The translations under genes and the position numbers were made by a program. Positions 45,808 through 59,468 of a stretch of 64,000 nucleotides of DNA are shown piece by piece. Position 1 is the first letter of the stretch. Each line of letters starts with the position of its first letter. The notes below the pieces were generated by a model, which did not search any database, was not told the DNA's origin, and saw only the letters and a program-made list of their open reading frames with translations. Location of the stretch: NCBI GenBank assembly GCA_029204045.2, contig CM055075.1, forward strand, positions 22,874,491 through 22,938,490, read 5' to 3'. This DNA is from Tillandsia leiboldiana. Its lineage: Eukaryota > Streptophyta > Magnoliopsida > Poales > Bromeliaceae.

Positions 45808-46361
45808 TGTCACTCCCCGGGGTTGAAACTGCGACATGGACTTGCCAACAGATCCACCACCCATACGGAAAATCCCACATAGGCGAAGCGTCCAACCTGC
45901 AAAAAGTATCATCTAACAACTAAACAGATATCAGAGCTGAACAAAATTGTTGTAATAAAAATCTGAACCACTGTACAATTGAAAAATAAGGTACAATATC
46001 CATCTCCCAAAATAATAATACAATAATCCGATCCACTGAAACAGAAAATAAGTAAAAACCTTCTATACAACATCTAAGAATCCAAAAAGGAAGATAAACT
46101 CAAATCAGAAATACAACAGTGTACAGTAAAACCCACAATCCGGGTTGGTACATTTATCCCGCTGTAGTAAACAACTCTGGTAGGGATCTATCTCGCGACT
46201 CCCTCACCTTGATCCGTCGATCCAACTAAAGCTGGGACGGAAGGAAAGCCTCAGCAAAACTATCACCGACAGAGGGTGTGAGAACTACATCCTGCAGTAG
46301 TTCTCAGTGGGTACCGTCCCAAGACCAACGGTCTGCCCACTAAGTCTACTAGAGGCATAAG
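45808..46361 (-). repeat. LTR G (E-type), first part
   Basis: Starts TGTCACTCCCCGGGGTTG and follows E's LTR (46362 on) with many substitutions. It is interrupted at ATAAG (46357-46361) by element E and resumes at 57566. It cuts the pol remnant of I. Confidence 0.8.
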
Positions 46362-49300
46362 TGTCACGCCCCGGGGTCGAAACTGCGACCCGGGCTCGCC
46401 AACAGATCCGCCACCTATGCCAAACTCCGCATAGGCGAAGCGTCCTACCTGCAAGAAACGTACTACAGCTAACAGATATCAGAGCTAAAAATAAAATAAT
46501 CTGCTGTAAAAGTAAAATCAATCACTGTACAACTGAAAATAAAGATACAATGTCCATCTCCCAAATACGATCATACACAAAGTCCTCTAATACAAAACTT
46601 AGAACTCAACAGGGAGATATCTCCAATAAATACATCAGTGTACAGGCTCTCAATACATATCATATCCTCACTACATCAGTCTCTCAAAAGAAGAAAAAAA
46701 TAACTAACTACTGAAGCTCTCCTCTGAAGGGGTACCGCTACACTCCAACGACAGGTAGGGAACTAGCTCGCGACTCCCTCGCCTCGGCCAGAAGAATCAG
46801 CAACAGGAGCAACAGGAACAGGAGTAGAAGTCCCAGGGGAAAAGACACCACGACGGGTGTGAGAACTACATCCCACAGTAGTTCTCAGTGGGTGCCGCCA
46901 ACAAGCCCGACGGTCTGCCCACTAAGTCTACTAGAGGCATAAAGTAACAAAGTGGTACTAAAAGAAAATAGCTGGAAAATAAAGACTCTACAGCTACTAT
47001 GCCTCTATCTAGATGCTCAAAAGTGGAACAGATGGAAACATGATGCATCTACTATCCCTCAACTCAGATCACCCAATCTACACTGACTGCCTCCTCGGGT
47101 CCAGTCAAACCTGCGCCTACCTACTGCCGTTACATCCACGTAGGACCGAACTGACGTAGGGCGTCCGTGACTGCCAAAACTGGCCCAGCCAGAGGGACTG
47201 CACCGACAAGTCGCGATACAAAAGTAACAAATCCACCCCGGGCGTGGCTCTCGAGAGGCGCGACGTCGCCGAGGAAAAGGTATCCACGCACTCTGTCGCT
47301 CAGGTGGCACTGCAGGCTATAGTCCAAAATTCACGCTCACGCTCTGAACGGAAAGACTCAGAATCCTCAATCATCTCGCACAACGGTCGGAGCACTCTCG
47401 ACAACTCAGCTGATCAGCTCTCACGAACACGAGACACTAGCCTCTCCACTAACTCACAGCACAAAACACACTGGCTAGAGATACTCCACAGCCAGGATCA
47501 ACCCACCTCTCAGGGCTAACAAAACTGGTCGGACAACACTCAACGACCCGGGACCACCGTCAACCCCGACGGTTCCTAATAACAGAATATCAACCCAACC
47601 TGCAGACTCACTGACAGGATAAACTCCACAACAGACACAATAAAGGGTCCGGGAACCCCGAAAGACTAGAACCTATAACCCTAATCAAACAAGAACAGGC
47701 TTTAGGCATAGCCTCTCATTGTTCTCGTCCCAAAGAAAAAGACAGCCCTTGGAACCCAGACCACTCGAATCATCTCGAGTGGTTAAATTTATAGGGAAAA
47801 GGTGACATTTCGTACTGGAAGCAAATTGATCTGAAAGAAATCCATATTTAATGACTTTTAGTTCTTTTTAGGAAAACAATTGAAAACAGGTTTTATATCC
47901 AAGCCTCGTAGAGCTAATGCCTTTGTCCAATCAAACAAGAACAGACTCGGCGACCCTACGATGCTTGGAAGAAAACATTGGTTGACTAAAAATTATATGT
48001 GTGTCCAAAAACAGTTCTGGGTTCAAGGTCCTGCTATCACTGATAAACCGCTGCCACTAACACAGCGGCGGCCGATAAAACAAGAAAATGGAACATCTCG
48101 GGACTGCCGTCTACCCAAACGGCTCCCGCCACAGATGATCGATCAACCACATCTGCCAGACTCCACTCTGCTCCCAAGCACGAGTGTAAAATGCATCCCA
48201 CACTAAAGGAATCCCAACCACTCGGCCCACTACCCGGGCGAGTAACACTATGTCCAGGAAGGAAAAGAAGTGTGGATGTCTAAAGCGGAATAAACCTAGC
48301 CCAAGTTGGAGTTTTCTACTGGTCTCGCTACACATGCAGCATATGACGGGGGTACTAGGTCAAGTTCCAAGATAACAACAATTTACATATGGTAGAAAGC
48401 AAGGAGATGACAAAATCATCAGGTAAAATAAGGAATAGCGATTCCTACATTCTAGCATGCTGTACAAGAATTCACTATCATGCATAGCCCTACAATAGCA
48501 GGTTTAAAGTACAGTCCATCAATCTTGGAGACAGGGCCACCCACTTGAAAACGCTAACTGTCCAAGATCAAACAGCTCCTCCTGGGTACAACACAGGGTT
48601 CACAGTTACACTTTATTCCAACAATTAACCAAATACACGCAGTCTGAAAATCAGTCCCCAAAGATGTAATTTTTATCCTACTGAAAGGGCTCCGAAAAAA
48701 TCCAATAAAAACACCACAGCGATCCTTGCGTTGAGACCTTCGAAACGGGTACCTGCACGCCCAATTCCGAGCCCCATAGGCCGAGTTACAAATTCCACAA
48801 CACAGGTGCGCAAAACCTCACAACAACACGACTGTAAATCCATGCACAGTTAAGGGAGAAAATTATACCTCCGGGCGAGCCTCAGAAAAATCCAAGAAAA
48901 ATACGGTGATAATCTTTGCATCGCGTAGATGCAAAAAGTGTATAGGAGCGTCTCAATCCGATTCACGAGCGTGGAGATAAAAATCCGGCAAGGTATCGCT
49001 GTCCAGAAATTCCATCAGCGACAAACGGGGTTAAAAACGTACCCAGAACCCAAAACAAAGCTCAAATCTGAGAAAAGTGGACAATACAAGAATCGTAGAT
49101 CTACCTCTCGTGAATCCAACGCCGCATAAAACGTCCAAAAACACTGTTGGGGTAGCTCTTTGTACCTCCCAGACCGAAGTGCGATGATCACGAGCCTTCG
49201 ATGAAAGTATGTCGCTCTGCGCTACGATGCCGAAGTCGCCGATGCCGCGGCTCCCGAAAAATCCGGTCCTTCTCCACGAGATGCACAGCGAGGAGATAAA

Positions 49301-50310
49301 AAACTTTGGTGAAGGGTGCTGGGTGAAAAGAGCTCGGGAAAAGCCTCTACACGCAGGGAAAGGGGCCTTTAAATAGGCTTCACCCGAAAAAATCCCAAAA
49401 ATCAACGAAATTGGGCTTTTGGGCCGATTTTCCGGGCGCTCGCACAAACCGGGCGGCTATAGTGTTGGGCCCGGCACAACACTGTGTGCGCCCGGATTAA
49501 CCAGGTGACGCCATGTTAGCTCACAACAGGCAACAGCCAACGCCACCCACTCACACGGCGCCGCGTGGCTCCATGTGGAAGCCGACACGTGGCCGCCCAC
49601 GCGCGGGAACCGCGCGTCAACGCGCCCACGTGCGCGCCTGCGCCCGCCGCCTGCGCCTCTGCATGCACGCATCCCGAGGCGCTCCCCAGCCTGCTCCGTT
49701 GACCGAGCGTGCTACACCTCACCAACCACACGCCGCCACGTGTCACCCTCCGGTCCACCGTACAACACGCTTTTCCCGTGGACCGCGCCTGCTGCGCCGG
49801 CCAACCAGGAGATGCCACGTGGCCCGCGCCCCGGGTGCACGCTCCCGCTGTGGACGGAGCGGCTGCGCCTCAGCCGGCCGCCGCGCTCCGCCACCGCCGA
49901 CGCCACCGGCACCTCTCCGGCCGCCGGAACAGTACACCCACTCCTCGAAAACCGTGTTTTCGCGTTCGGGCCCCGAAAAACACAAGTAACTAGTCCATTT
50001 TCAACGTTTTCGCGCGCTGAATCCGAATCCGCTGTCCGTTCTGCCAAATTCCAACTCTAAAAATTGCCGAAGGCATCCGGAAAAGTGTTCTTTTGTCCAA
50101 ACTTCGCGTTGAGCCCAATTTTAATATCCATTGCGCGCGAAACCACTTCTAAACATTCGACGGGGTCAACTGACTACTCACGATCCATTAAACACACTGA
50201 GTCCATCACTAGTGTCCAATTGGTGCACAAACGCCACCGACACACCACGCAGGCCTCCAGAAGCTGTAGATGTAACCGTAATCCATAAGTGGGAATTTCG
50301 GGTCCTCACA
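46362..50310 (-). repeat. 3' LTR of E
   Basis: 3949 bases. It is near-identical by eye to 53551-57560 but lacks about 61 bases present there at about 55765-55825. It includes a TATA box (49368), CACGTG boxes in the 49590-49820 region and a block CCAGAAGCTGTAGATGTAACC near its inner end. Confidence 0.95.
49368..49375 (-). promoter_or_regulatory. TATA-like box of E, 3' LTR copy
   Basis: Minus TATTTAAA in GGCCTTTAAATAGGC, the same as in L. The 5' LTR copy, which would drive the element, is at 56616-56623. Confidence 0.6.
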
Positions 50311-50322
50311 TCCTCCCCCACT
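50311..50322 (-). other. Polypurine tract of E
   Basis: Minus AGTGGGGGAGGA, identical to A's and abutting the LTR. Confidence 0.8.
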
Positions 50323-50651
50323 AAAAGAAAGTTTCGTCCTCGAAACTAACACAATTCCACTATGAGTCACAAACACCAAGGGTAAGTACTCAACATCACC
50401 ATCTCCAGCTCCTAAGTCACCACTCACTCCCCGTGATTACTCCACAATAACTACAACAATAACAACCAGTATGACATAGCCCGATTGCGCAATTCCCTCA
50501 CCTCACAAGCCAGAATTCGCAACGGGCGTCCCTCGTACTCCAAACACTCACTGATCTCAAATGGAGCGAGTAAACCACGGGCGAGGGATCCAAAAGCACA
50601 TCACTCCGCGCTGAAACGTGGGAAAAACCTCAGGGACTCCATCAAAAAGCT

Positions 50652-50679
50652 GGGGGGGGGGGGGGGGGGGGGGGGGGGG
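50652..50679. repeat. Poly-G run, 28 bases
   Basis: Uninterrupted G. The equivalent place in A (about 12840) has only five G. Confidence 0.85.
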
Positions 50680-53530
50680 AACAAAATAACCACCAGTGCC
50701 ACACGCACCAAACCACATCCTGTGTCAACTCCACCAAGGCAACCCGAAGCACACCCACACGATTATCCAATAAGAAAAATAGCCCTAACAAGGAGGGGTC
50801 CTCACTCGGTCACTCCCAAATCTTGACCATCCGAGTGAACTACTCAGCCGCGGTCTATCATCCAAAGGAACCCTCAGGGACACAACCACAAGCCATGTTT
50901 GCCCCAATAGTCCGTACAGCGCCAGTTGTGGAATCATCTAACTCAACCCCAGACAGCTTTCCAGCTCCAGGTATCCGCCAACGCCATGGCCCTGTCTGGG
51001 TGATCCAGAATGCTCAACAATAACCCAACGATAACTCCACGGTCACAAGTCCGAACCATCGACGACAATACGGGTAAATTCCATTCAATATGCTGAAAGC
51101 TGTAGTCTCCACTGGCGCCGCATGGCAGAAACTGCAAACTGAAGCTGAAATCTTAACCTATCATATAGTATAGAACAGAAATGTTGAGTAATCAGAACCG
51201 ATAGCCAAGCAGGCATGGCCTACGCCCAGGTATATCAATCAAAGCTGGAAATAATAGGCGTACTGAAAGGCTCAACTGTGGGATCCAAGCTGCCTACAAA
51301 ACAGCGGTTCATCCTGCCACAATACTCATAGGGTTGGATTGATAAAGCGCGGACCGAAGATAAACCCACGGTACTCCATAGCCACACTATGGGAGGCGTC
51401 TCTATAACTCGCAAATCCATCTTCCACCGCTGACAAAGCTGAAATCAGTGCTGGTGTCAGTCTCATCATCCGTCCGCCAAGCTCTCCCAGCACTGCCCAA
51501 TCTAAGAAGCTCCTCACCTCGATAATAATTATCGATCTCGGCCAATTCCCGATTAGTATCCATATTGGCCGGATTCCATCGTCGCTCCTACGGCTCGAAC
51601 AAAGTGACCTAAGAAGGTATGCTTCTGAAGCTACAACTTGTACCTCAATAACTTGGCATACAGCTTCATCCACACGGGCATGGTAGCACATCCACAAGTG
51701 CTCCTCGTGCTCCAAGTCGCTCTGGGAGTAGATCAAAATCTCCCTGGAGGATCTTGTTACCAATCCAATCAAGTATAGCTGGAGCACAATTCCTCAAATC
51801 ATAAGAGTGGAAGGGCATTAATCAATCCAATTGGCCTCACTATGAGCTCATGATGCCCTACCGTGTCCTGAACGCCGTCTAGGCAAGGTCCTCGGCTGTC
51901 TGATTCCAAGTAGGTACTCGCACCATACAATAACTGCCGGAGTATGACTCCATCAAAAGGTTCTAGATACCACCCAGACCTGTCTACACTCGAACCATAA
52001 AAGGACCCTCACAGTCGTGTATCAACGACGTGGCATCACCACCGTATACCAACAGCGTGGCACTAGGTCAAACAGACCCCTCGATCCATCAGATCGTGCA
52101 ACTGCGCCATCAGCTCTCTCGGCTCTACCGGCGATATCCAATGAGGTGTTGTCGAGGGTGGCGCGGTTCCCCGAACCACGTCAAACGCAATCTCTATCTC
52201 CCTAACCGGCGGCATCATCAACAGCTCAGGTGAAATCACACCTGGGATCTCGTGGGCAACAGGGATATCCTTGAGTCCCGGTGCCGCCGTAAGAACCTCT
52301 TACACAACCGCCACAACCTGTGCGCTCTAACTGTCTCGACCAGCAAGCCTCCTCCACATGCACAACACTAACAGGAACCTGTACCTCGAGTGCATGTGGT
52401 AACAAATCTGCCTCTAGTCCATGCAGGAATGCAACACGCTCTAACTCCGACTGCTGTGATGAAATCCCACCTGCGACACTCGATCCACTACCGTGGCGCC
52501 CTCCAACCGGGCGGCACAGATTCATCCGCTCGATGAAGGTGGTCGTCGCTCAATCTGCCTAGAAATCAAGGCTATCCACAAGGGAGCACGACCTCTGTCT
52601 CCGCTTACACTGAGGCGACGAATAGGGTCCTCCGCAGATAACAAATCCACGCTACTGCTGCGCCACTCTGATAAAGACGCTGATGCTGCCATCGGGGTCC
52701 ACCCGTTCTCTGGCATCTCAGAAATCTGCTACCCTGGAAAAAGAAATCAGAAATGTCTCTGCCGACCAATCTATCCTCCATCACCCGACGCGAAGCACCA
52801 AAATCCAGAACTCGCCTCTGGCGGCAGATCCCTATCCAAAGGAACTGCAACGCCACGCTCCATACACCACGCCTACTCCATCGAAGCGTCAATAATCCGT
52901 AACGGATGGACCAACTAAACTGAATAGTATCCTGGCGCAATCCACTCCTAGCCACACATATCCTATGCGCCTCGTCCCTCGAAATCTGGAGCGCGCAGTT
53001 CAACAACTGTAAAAACTCTCTAGCACTGGGAGGCTCTCAAGTAGTCACTCCATTACCACCAACCACGACTCTGCCTCCAAAGGCTCCAAACTCAATCTTA
53101 CGAGTCGGGGTGGTTCATCTGCCGAGACTGGCTCGATCAATCATTGATGTCCCAAAGCTCATCTACTATCCACTGTCCACCCTGTCTCGGTGCCTCGGCA
53201 CTACTCGTCGGCACGGAGGGGGCTGCTCGCTCCATCGATGCCACTGGTACAACTGAAGATGCCACTGCACAATAATAAACATCAGGACACAACAACCAAT
53301 CGACCCAATCAAGCGAAAGTCTAAGACATGCCATCCATTCCATAGCATTATGTTGTCTGCAGCCAACATAATCGCTTAGGAGAATAAATATGCCAATCAC
53401 TCATCCCCTCTTTTGGGAGAGGTATAAAACTCAATCAGGACTCTCGCTAAAAGTCACGACTCTCACGTAGTCATCCTAATGTCCAACCACAAGCCTAGGG
53501 TTTCTAAGTCCATAATGACCTACAACCTAG

Positions 53531-53542
53531 GCTCTGATACCA
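53531..53542 (-). other. Primer-binding site of E
   Basis: Minus TGGTATCAGAGC, eight bases inside the 5' LTR. Initiator Met tRNA type. Confidence 0.9.
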
Positions 53543-53550
53543 CTCTAAAC

Positions 53551-56500
53551 TGTCACGCCCCGGGGTCGAAACTGCGACCCGGGCTCGCCAACAGATCCGC
53601 CACCTATGCCAAACTCCGCATAGGCGAAGCGTCCTACCTGCAAGAAATGTACTACAGCTAACAGATATCAGAGCTAAAAATAAAATAATCTGTTGTAAAA
53701 GTAAAATCAACCACTGTACAACTGGAAATAAAGATACAATGTCCATCTCCCAAATACGATCATACACAAAGTCCTCTAATACAAAACTTAGAACTCAACA
53801 GGGAGATATCTCCAATAAATACATCAATGTACAGGCTCTCAATACATATCATATCCTCACTACATCAGTCTCTCAAAAGAAGAAAAAAATAACTAATCTA
53901 CTAAAGCTCTCCTCTGAAGGGGTACCGCTACACTCCAACGACGGGTAGGGAACTAGCTCGCGACTCCCTCGCCTCGGCCAGAAGAATCAGCAACAGGAGC
54001 AACAGGAACAGGAGTAGAAGTCCCAGGGGAAAAGACACCACGACGGGTGTGAGAACTACATCCCACAGTAGTTCTCAGTGGGTGCCGCCAACAAGCCCGA
54101 CGGTCTGCCCACTAAGTCTACTAGAGGCATAAAGTAACAAAGTGGTACTAAAAGAAAATAGCTGGAAAAGAAAGACTCTACAGCTACTATGCCTCTATCT
54201 AGATGCTCAAAAGTGGAACAGATGGAAACATGATGCATCTACTATCCCTCAACTCAGATCACCCAATCTACACTGACTGCCTCCTCGGGTCCAGTCAATC
54301 TTGCGCCTACCTACTGCCGTTACATCCACGTAGGACCGGACTGACGTAGGGCGCCCGTGACTGCCAAAACTGGCCCAGCCAGAGGGACTGCGTCGACAAG
54401 TCGCGATACAAAAGTAACAAATCCACCCCGGGCGTGGCTCTCGAGGGGCGCGACCCCACCGAGGAAAAGGTATCCGCGCACTCTGTCGCTCAGGTGGCAC
54501 TGCAGGCTATAGTCCAAAATCCACGCTCACGCTCTGAACGGAAAGACTCAGAATCCTCAATCATCTCGCACAACGGTCGGAGCACTCTCGACAACTCAGC
54601 TGATCAGCTCTCACGAACACGAGACACTAGCCTCTCCACTAACTCACAGCACAAAACACACTGGCTGGAGATACTCCATAGCCAGGATCAACCCACCTCT
54701 CAGGGCTAACAAAACTGGTCGGACAACACTCAACGACCCGGGACCACCGTCATCCCCGACGGTTCCCAATAACATAATATCAACCCTACCTGCAGAATCA
54801 CTGACAGGATAAACTCCACAACAGACACAATAAAGGGTCCGGGAACCCCGAAAGACTAGAACCTATAACCCTAATCAAACAAGAACAGGCTTTAGGCATA
54901 GCCTCTCGTTGTTCTCGTCCCAAAGAAAAAGGCAGCCCTTGGAACCCAGACCACTCGAATCATCTCGAGTGGTTAAATTTATAGGGAAAATGTGACATTT
55001 CGTACTGGAAGCGATTTGATCTGAAAGAAATCCATATTTAATGATTTTTAGTTCTTTTTAGGAAAACAATTGAAAATAGGTTTTATATCCAAGCCTCGTA
55101 GAGCTAATGCCTTTGTCCAATCAAACAAGAACAGACTCGGCGACCCTACGATACTTGGAAGAAAACATTGGTTGACTAAAAATCATATGTGTGTCCAAAA
55201 ATAGTTCTGGGTTCAAGGTCCTGCAATCACTAATAAACCGCTGCCACTAACACAGCGGCGACCAATAAAACAAGAAAATGGAACATCTCGGGACTGCCGT
55301 CTACCCAAACGGCTCCCGCCACAGATGATCGATCAACCACATCTACCAGACTCCACTCTGCTCCCAAGCACGAGTGTAAAATGCATCCCACACTAAAGGA
55401 ATCCCGACCACTCGGCCCACTACCCGGGCGAGTAACACTATGTCCATGAAGGAAAAGAAGTGTGGATCTCTAAAGCGGAATAAACCTAGCCCAAGTTGGA
55501 GTTTTCTACTGGTCTGGCTACACATGCAGCATATGACAGGGGTGCTAGGTCAAGTTCCAAGATAACAACAATTTACATATGGTAGAAAGCAATGAGATGA
55601 CAAAATCATCAGGTAAAATAAGGAATAGCGATTCCTACATTCTAACATGCTGTACAAGAATTCACTATCATGCATAGCCCTACAATAGCAGGTTTAAAGT
55701 ACAGTCCATCAATCTTGGAGATAGGGCCACCCACCTGAAAATGCTAACTGTCCAAGATCCAACAGCTGAAAACACTAGGAGCAGCAACCACCAATAATCC
55801 ACAGTCATAAAATCCCAGAACAACTCCTCCTGGGTACAACACAGGGTTCACAGTTACACTTTATTCCAACAATTAACCAAATACACGCAGTCTGAAAATT
55901 AGTCCCCAAAGATGCAATTTTTCACCTGCTGAAAGGGCTCCGAAAAAATCCAATAAAAATACCACAGCGATCCTTGCGTTGAGACCTTCGAAACGGGTAC
56001 CTGTACGCCCAATTCCGAGCCCCAAAGGCCGAGTTACAAATTCCACAACACAGGTGCGCAAAACCTCACAACAACACGACTGTAAATCCATGCACAGTTA
56101 AGGGAGAATATTATACCTCCGGGCAAGCCTCAGAAAAATCCAAGAAAAATACGGTGATAATCTTTGCGTCGCGTAGATGCAAAAAGTGTATAGGAGCGTC
56201 TCAATCCGATTCCCGAGCGCAGAGATAAAAATCCGGCAAGGTGTCGCTGTCCAGAAATTCCATCAGCGGCAAAGGGGGTTAAAAACATACCCAGAACCCC
56301 AAACAAAGCTCAAATCTGAGAAAAGTGGACAATACAAGAATCGTAGATCTACCTCTCATGAATCCAACGCCGCATAAAACGTCCAAAAACACTGTCGGGG
56401 TAGCTCTTTGGACCTCCCAGACCGAAGTACGACGATCACGAGCCTTCGATGAAAGTATGTCGCTCTGCGCTACGATGCCGAAGTCGCCGATGCCGCGGCT

Positions 56501-57560
56501 CCCAAAAAATCCCGGCCTTCTCCACGAGATGCACAGCGAGGAGATCAAAAACTTTTGTGAAGGGTGCTGGGTGAAAAAAGCTCGGGAAAAGCCTCTACAC
56601 GCAGGGAAAGGGGCCTTTAAATAGGCTTCACCCGAAAAAATCCCAAAAATCAACGAAATTGGGCTTTTGGGCCGATTTTCCGGGCGCTCGCACAAACCGG
56701 GCGGCTAGAGTGTTGGGCCCGGCCCAACACTGTGTGCGCCCGGATTAACCAGGTGATGCCACGTCAGCTCACAACAGGCAACAGCCAACGCCACCCACTC
56801 ACACGGCGCCGCGTGGCTCCATGAGGAAGCCGACACGTGGCCGCCCACGCGCGGGAACCGCGCGTCAACGCGCCCACGTGCGCGCCTGCGCCCGCGCGCC
56901 TGCGCCTCTGCACGCACGCATCCCGACGCGCTCCCCAGCCTCCTCCGTGGACCGAGCGTGCTACACCTCACCAACCACACGCCGCCACGTGTCACCCTCC
57001 GGTCCACCGTACACCACGCTTTTCCCGTGGACCACGCCTGCTGCGCCGGCCAACCGGGAGACGCCACGTGGCCCGCGCCCCGGGTGCACGCTCCCGCTGT
57101 GGACCGAGCGGCTGCGCCTCAGCCGGCCGCCGCGCTCCGCCGCCCGCCGCCGCCGCCGGCGCCTCGCCGGCCGCCGGAACAGTACACCCACTCCTCGAAA
57201 ACCGTGTTTTCGCGTTCGGGCCCCGAAAAACACAAGTAACTAGTCCATTTTCAACATTTTCGCGCGCTGAATCCGAATCCGCTGTCCGTTCTGCCAAATT
57301 CCAACTCTAAAAATTGCCGAAGGCATCCGGAAAGGTGTTCTTTTTTTCAAACTTCGCGCTGAGCCCAATTTTAATATCCATTGCGCGCGAAACCACTTCT
57401 AAACATTCGACGGGGTCAACTGACTACTCACGATCCATTAAACACACTGAGTCCATCACTAGTGTCCAATTGGTGCACAAACGCCACCGACACACCACGC
57501 AGGCCTCCAGAAGCTGTAGATATAACCGTAATCCATAAGTGGGAATTTCGGGTCCTCACA
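53551..57560 (-). repeat. 5' LTR of E
   Basis: 4010 bases, partner of 46362-50310. The TATA box is at 56616-56623 and CACGTG boxes lie further right, which is upstream on the minus strand. Confidence 0.95.
56616..56623 (-). promoter_or_regulatory. TATA-like box of E, 5' LTR copy
   Basis: Minus TATTTAAA, in the same context as 49368. As the 5' LTR box it would start the element's transcript. Confidence 0.65.
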
Positions 57561-57565
57561 ATAAG

Positions 57566-58188
57566 ATAACAGAAAAACTCTAAATAAGAATAAAATAGCT
57601 GGAAAGGAAACTACAGCTATCATGCCTCTATCTACAATGTTCAATGGGTGAAACAGACGATAATATGCAACCACTTTAACTCAAGGTGCCCAAATCGACT
57701 TAATCGTAAAGACTGCCAAAAGGGGTTAGTCAAGCCTGCGCTCACCACAACCATTGCCACTCACTGGGCGGGAATTACGTAGGGCATCCCAACGGACTAA
57801 AATACGCTCACCTACAACCACCTCCACTCACTGGGCAGGAATTACGTAGGGCGTTCCAACGAACCAATAGAACCATCGTGCGAAAACCGCCTCAACAGGC
57901 CAAACCATCCCCACTCACTGGGCGACATCTCAAGGGGAGCTACCCCACTATGGAAAATAGCTCATAACCAAGTATCACAACTGGAGCACATGCAGGCTAT
58001 GATCCGAATCCACGATCGAACAGATCGAAAAACTCACTAACCCAGAACAACTAACCCCACCGGCCGGAACACTCAGCGGCCTAACACCGAACCCAACCGA
58101 CTAACAACACCGGGATCGAGAATTTCGGAGGACTGACGCCAACAACCCCGATCAAACAAGAACAGGTTTCAGGCACAGCCTCCCGTAG
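57566..58188 (-). repeat. LTR G, second part
   Basis: Resumes after E's right target duplication with E-type sequence (GCTATCATGCCTCTATCTAC). It includes a local duplication of CCACTCACTGGGCRGGAATT (57757 and 57824, with a partial third near 57910). It is cut at 58188 by copia element H. Confidence 0.75.
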
Positions 58189-58415
58189 TGTTAAAGATTT
58201 TTGTATTGGCGTATTTTGTGAAGTATTTTGAGTCTTGAAGATTGAAGTTGAAGAATTATCGATCACATACTTCAATCTCAAGAAGAATGGATTCAAAATG
58301 ATAAGGTACGTTAAATTAAATATTTTTGATGATTTGAATACATTCTTATAGTTTAGAAATACTTGGAATATTTTTCATTGCATAAAAATCAAAACTGGAC
58401 ATTTTATATTCTCTG

Positions 58416-58643
58416 GATCTGGATCAGCCATATCCAATCCGGACCCCGAACATGGTTTGGTTCATGTGAAATTCCAGTCCGGATCAACCTCTATCCAGTC
58501 CGGACCCCGAACCTTGTTTTTATAAATCGCATGAAACAGTCCGGATCGGGAAATTCCAGTCCGGACCCCAAACCTTTTTTTTTCAGGAAATTTTCTGAAA
58601 AAAAAAGGCGACAGTCCGGATCAGCCGAAATCCAGTCCGGACC
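58416..58643 (+). promoter_or_regulatory. Eight-copy AGTCCGGAYC motif array upstream of the TATA box of H
   Basis: Motif starts are 58416, 58436, 58476, 58497, 58538, 58558, 58613 and 58634. They form four pairs spaced 20-21 within pairs and 60-75 between pairs. Exactly 66 bases separate the last motif from TATAAATA, as in F. Copies 3-8 read AGTCCGGATC or AGTCCGGACC, while copies 1-2 are GATCTGGATC and AATCCGGACC. Flanks such as CCCGAAC and GATCGGG keep F's order. Confidence 0.8.
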
Positions 58644-58709
58644 GCCATGCGGGAAAAATTATGTTAAATCAGTTTTTGATTTTTATCCTCTTCCAAAACG
58701 TTTCTAACC

Positions 58710-58717
58710 TATAAATA
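58710..58717 (+). promoter_or_regulatory. TATA box of H LTR
   Basis: TATAAATA in ACCTATAAATAGACCC, the counterpart of 19365 in F. Confidence 0.8.
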
Positions 58718-59437
58718 GACCCAAAAGTTCATCTTTTAGGGTATCCAAAAAGGGATCAAAGGTAAGAAAAAACTAAATCCACGTATAGAGAAGAAAAGGT
58801 AAACACCATTTTATTTTAGGTTTTCTTTCTCTATATTTATCGGTTTGATTCGAGGTTTTTTCAATCTCCTTTTCTTTTGAAGAATCAAATCGATGAATAC
58901 TTAGATGGTGTTTTTTTGTCTATCTATATTGATCTAAATATTCGATTATCATCACCACCAATAAACAAAACAACGATTTTCGAAAGGAACATCGGCGCGT
59001 GGATTTTGCGTGGCCTTGTGGATTCAAGGTGCTTATCGCTTTCGTGGATTTGGAGCGAGGTGCGTTCGTGTGATCGATTCGTACCAAAATTGGTGAAGAC
59101 CGTGGATTCGAAGTTGAAGACGTAAATCGTGCAATCGAGGCGCGTTGTGGAGCGAGCGGAGAAGATCTACTCGGAGCGTATGGAAAAGGTTGAGTCGTAG
59201 TGTTACGTTATATCACCTTGTACGTGTTTAATCTTAGTGGATTTCACCGTGTGATCGGTCCCGTAGTTTTTTACTCCTGTGACGGAGTTTTCCACGTAAA
59301 ATCTTGCATACTTTATTTATTTTCCGCATTGGGTTATTTTTACACAAAGATTTCTGAGTTTTATTGTTTACACCTATTCACCCCACCTCTAGGTGGTTTT
59401 TTCCCTATTTAGATCCTTGGATCCCATAACCCACAAG

Positions 59438-59449
59438 TGGTATCAGAGC
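59438..59449 (+). other. Primer-binding site of H
   Basis: TGGTATCAGAGC, two bases after the LTR end. Initiator Met tRNA type. Confidence 0.9.
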
Positions 59450-59468
59450 GGGAATAGGGTTGTAAACA

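Larger units (their letters stand above)
50323..53550 (-). pseudogene. Internal region of E: decayed chromovirus gag-pol remnant
   Basis: It has the same ghost blocks in the same order as A. CCCGATTGCGCAATTCC (50480) is chromodomain-like. RT blocks are at 51600-51880, including CTTGGCATACAGCTTCATCC and CCGTGTCCTGAACGCCGTCT. The GGCGGCATCATCAACAGC block is at 52208. The protease-region block ACCTGTACCTCGAGTGCATG is at 52376. A gag-leader-like block is at 53110-53240. A 28-base poly-G run interrupts it at 50652. No open frame corresponds to any of these, so it is an old non-coding relic that has nevertheless been mobilised. Confidence 0.7.
46362..57560 (-). mobile_element. Non-autonomous gypsy element E, inserted in LTR G
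   Basis: LTRs 46362-50310 and 53551-57560 start TGTCACGCCCCGGGGTCG and end GGGTCCTCACA, with exact target duplication ATAAG (46357-46361, 57561-57565). The interior is only 3240 bases and has no intact gene. LTR sequences differ from A's, but promoter layout, purine tract and ghost pol interior are shared. The size and lack of genes fit a LARD-type element. Confidence 0.93.
58189..59435 (+). repeat. 5' LTR of H
   Basis: 1247 bases from TGTTAAAGATTTTTG to AACCCACA. It contains the eight-motif array (58416-58643), TATAAATA (58710), and CACCTATTCACCCC near its end, as in F. Confidence 0.85.
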
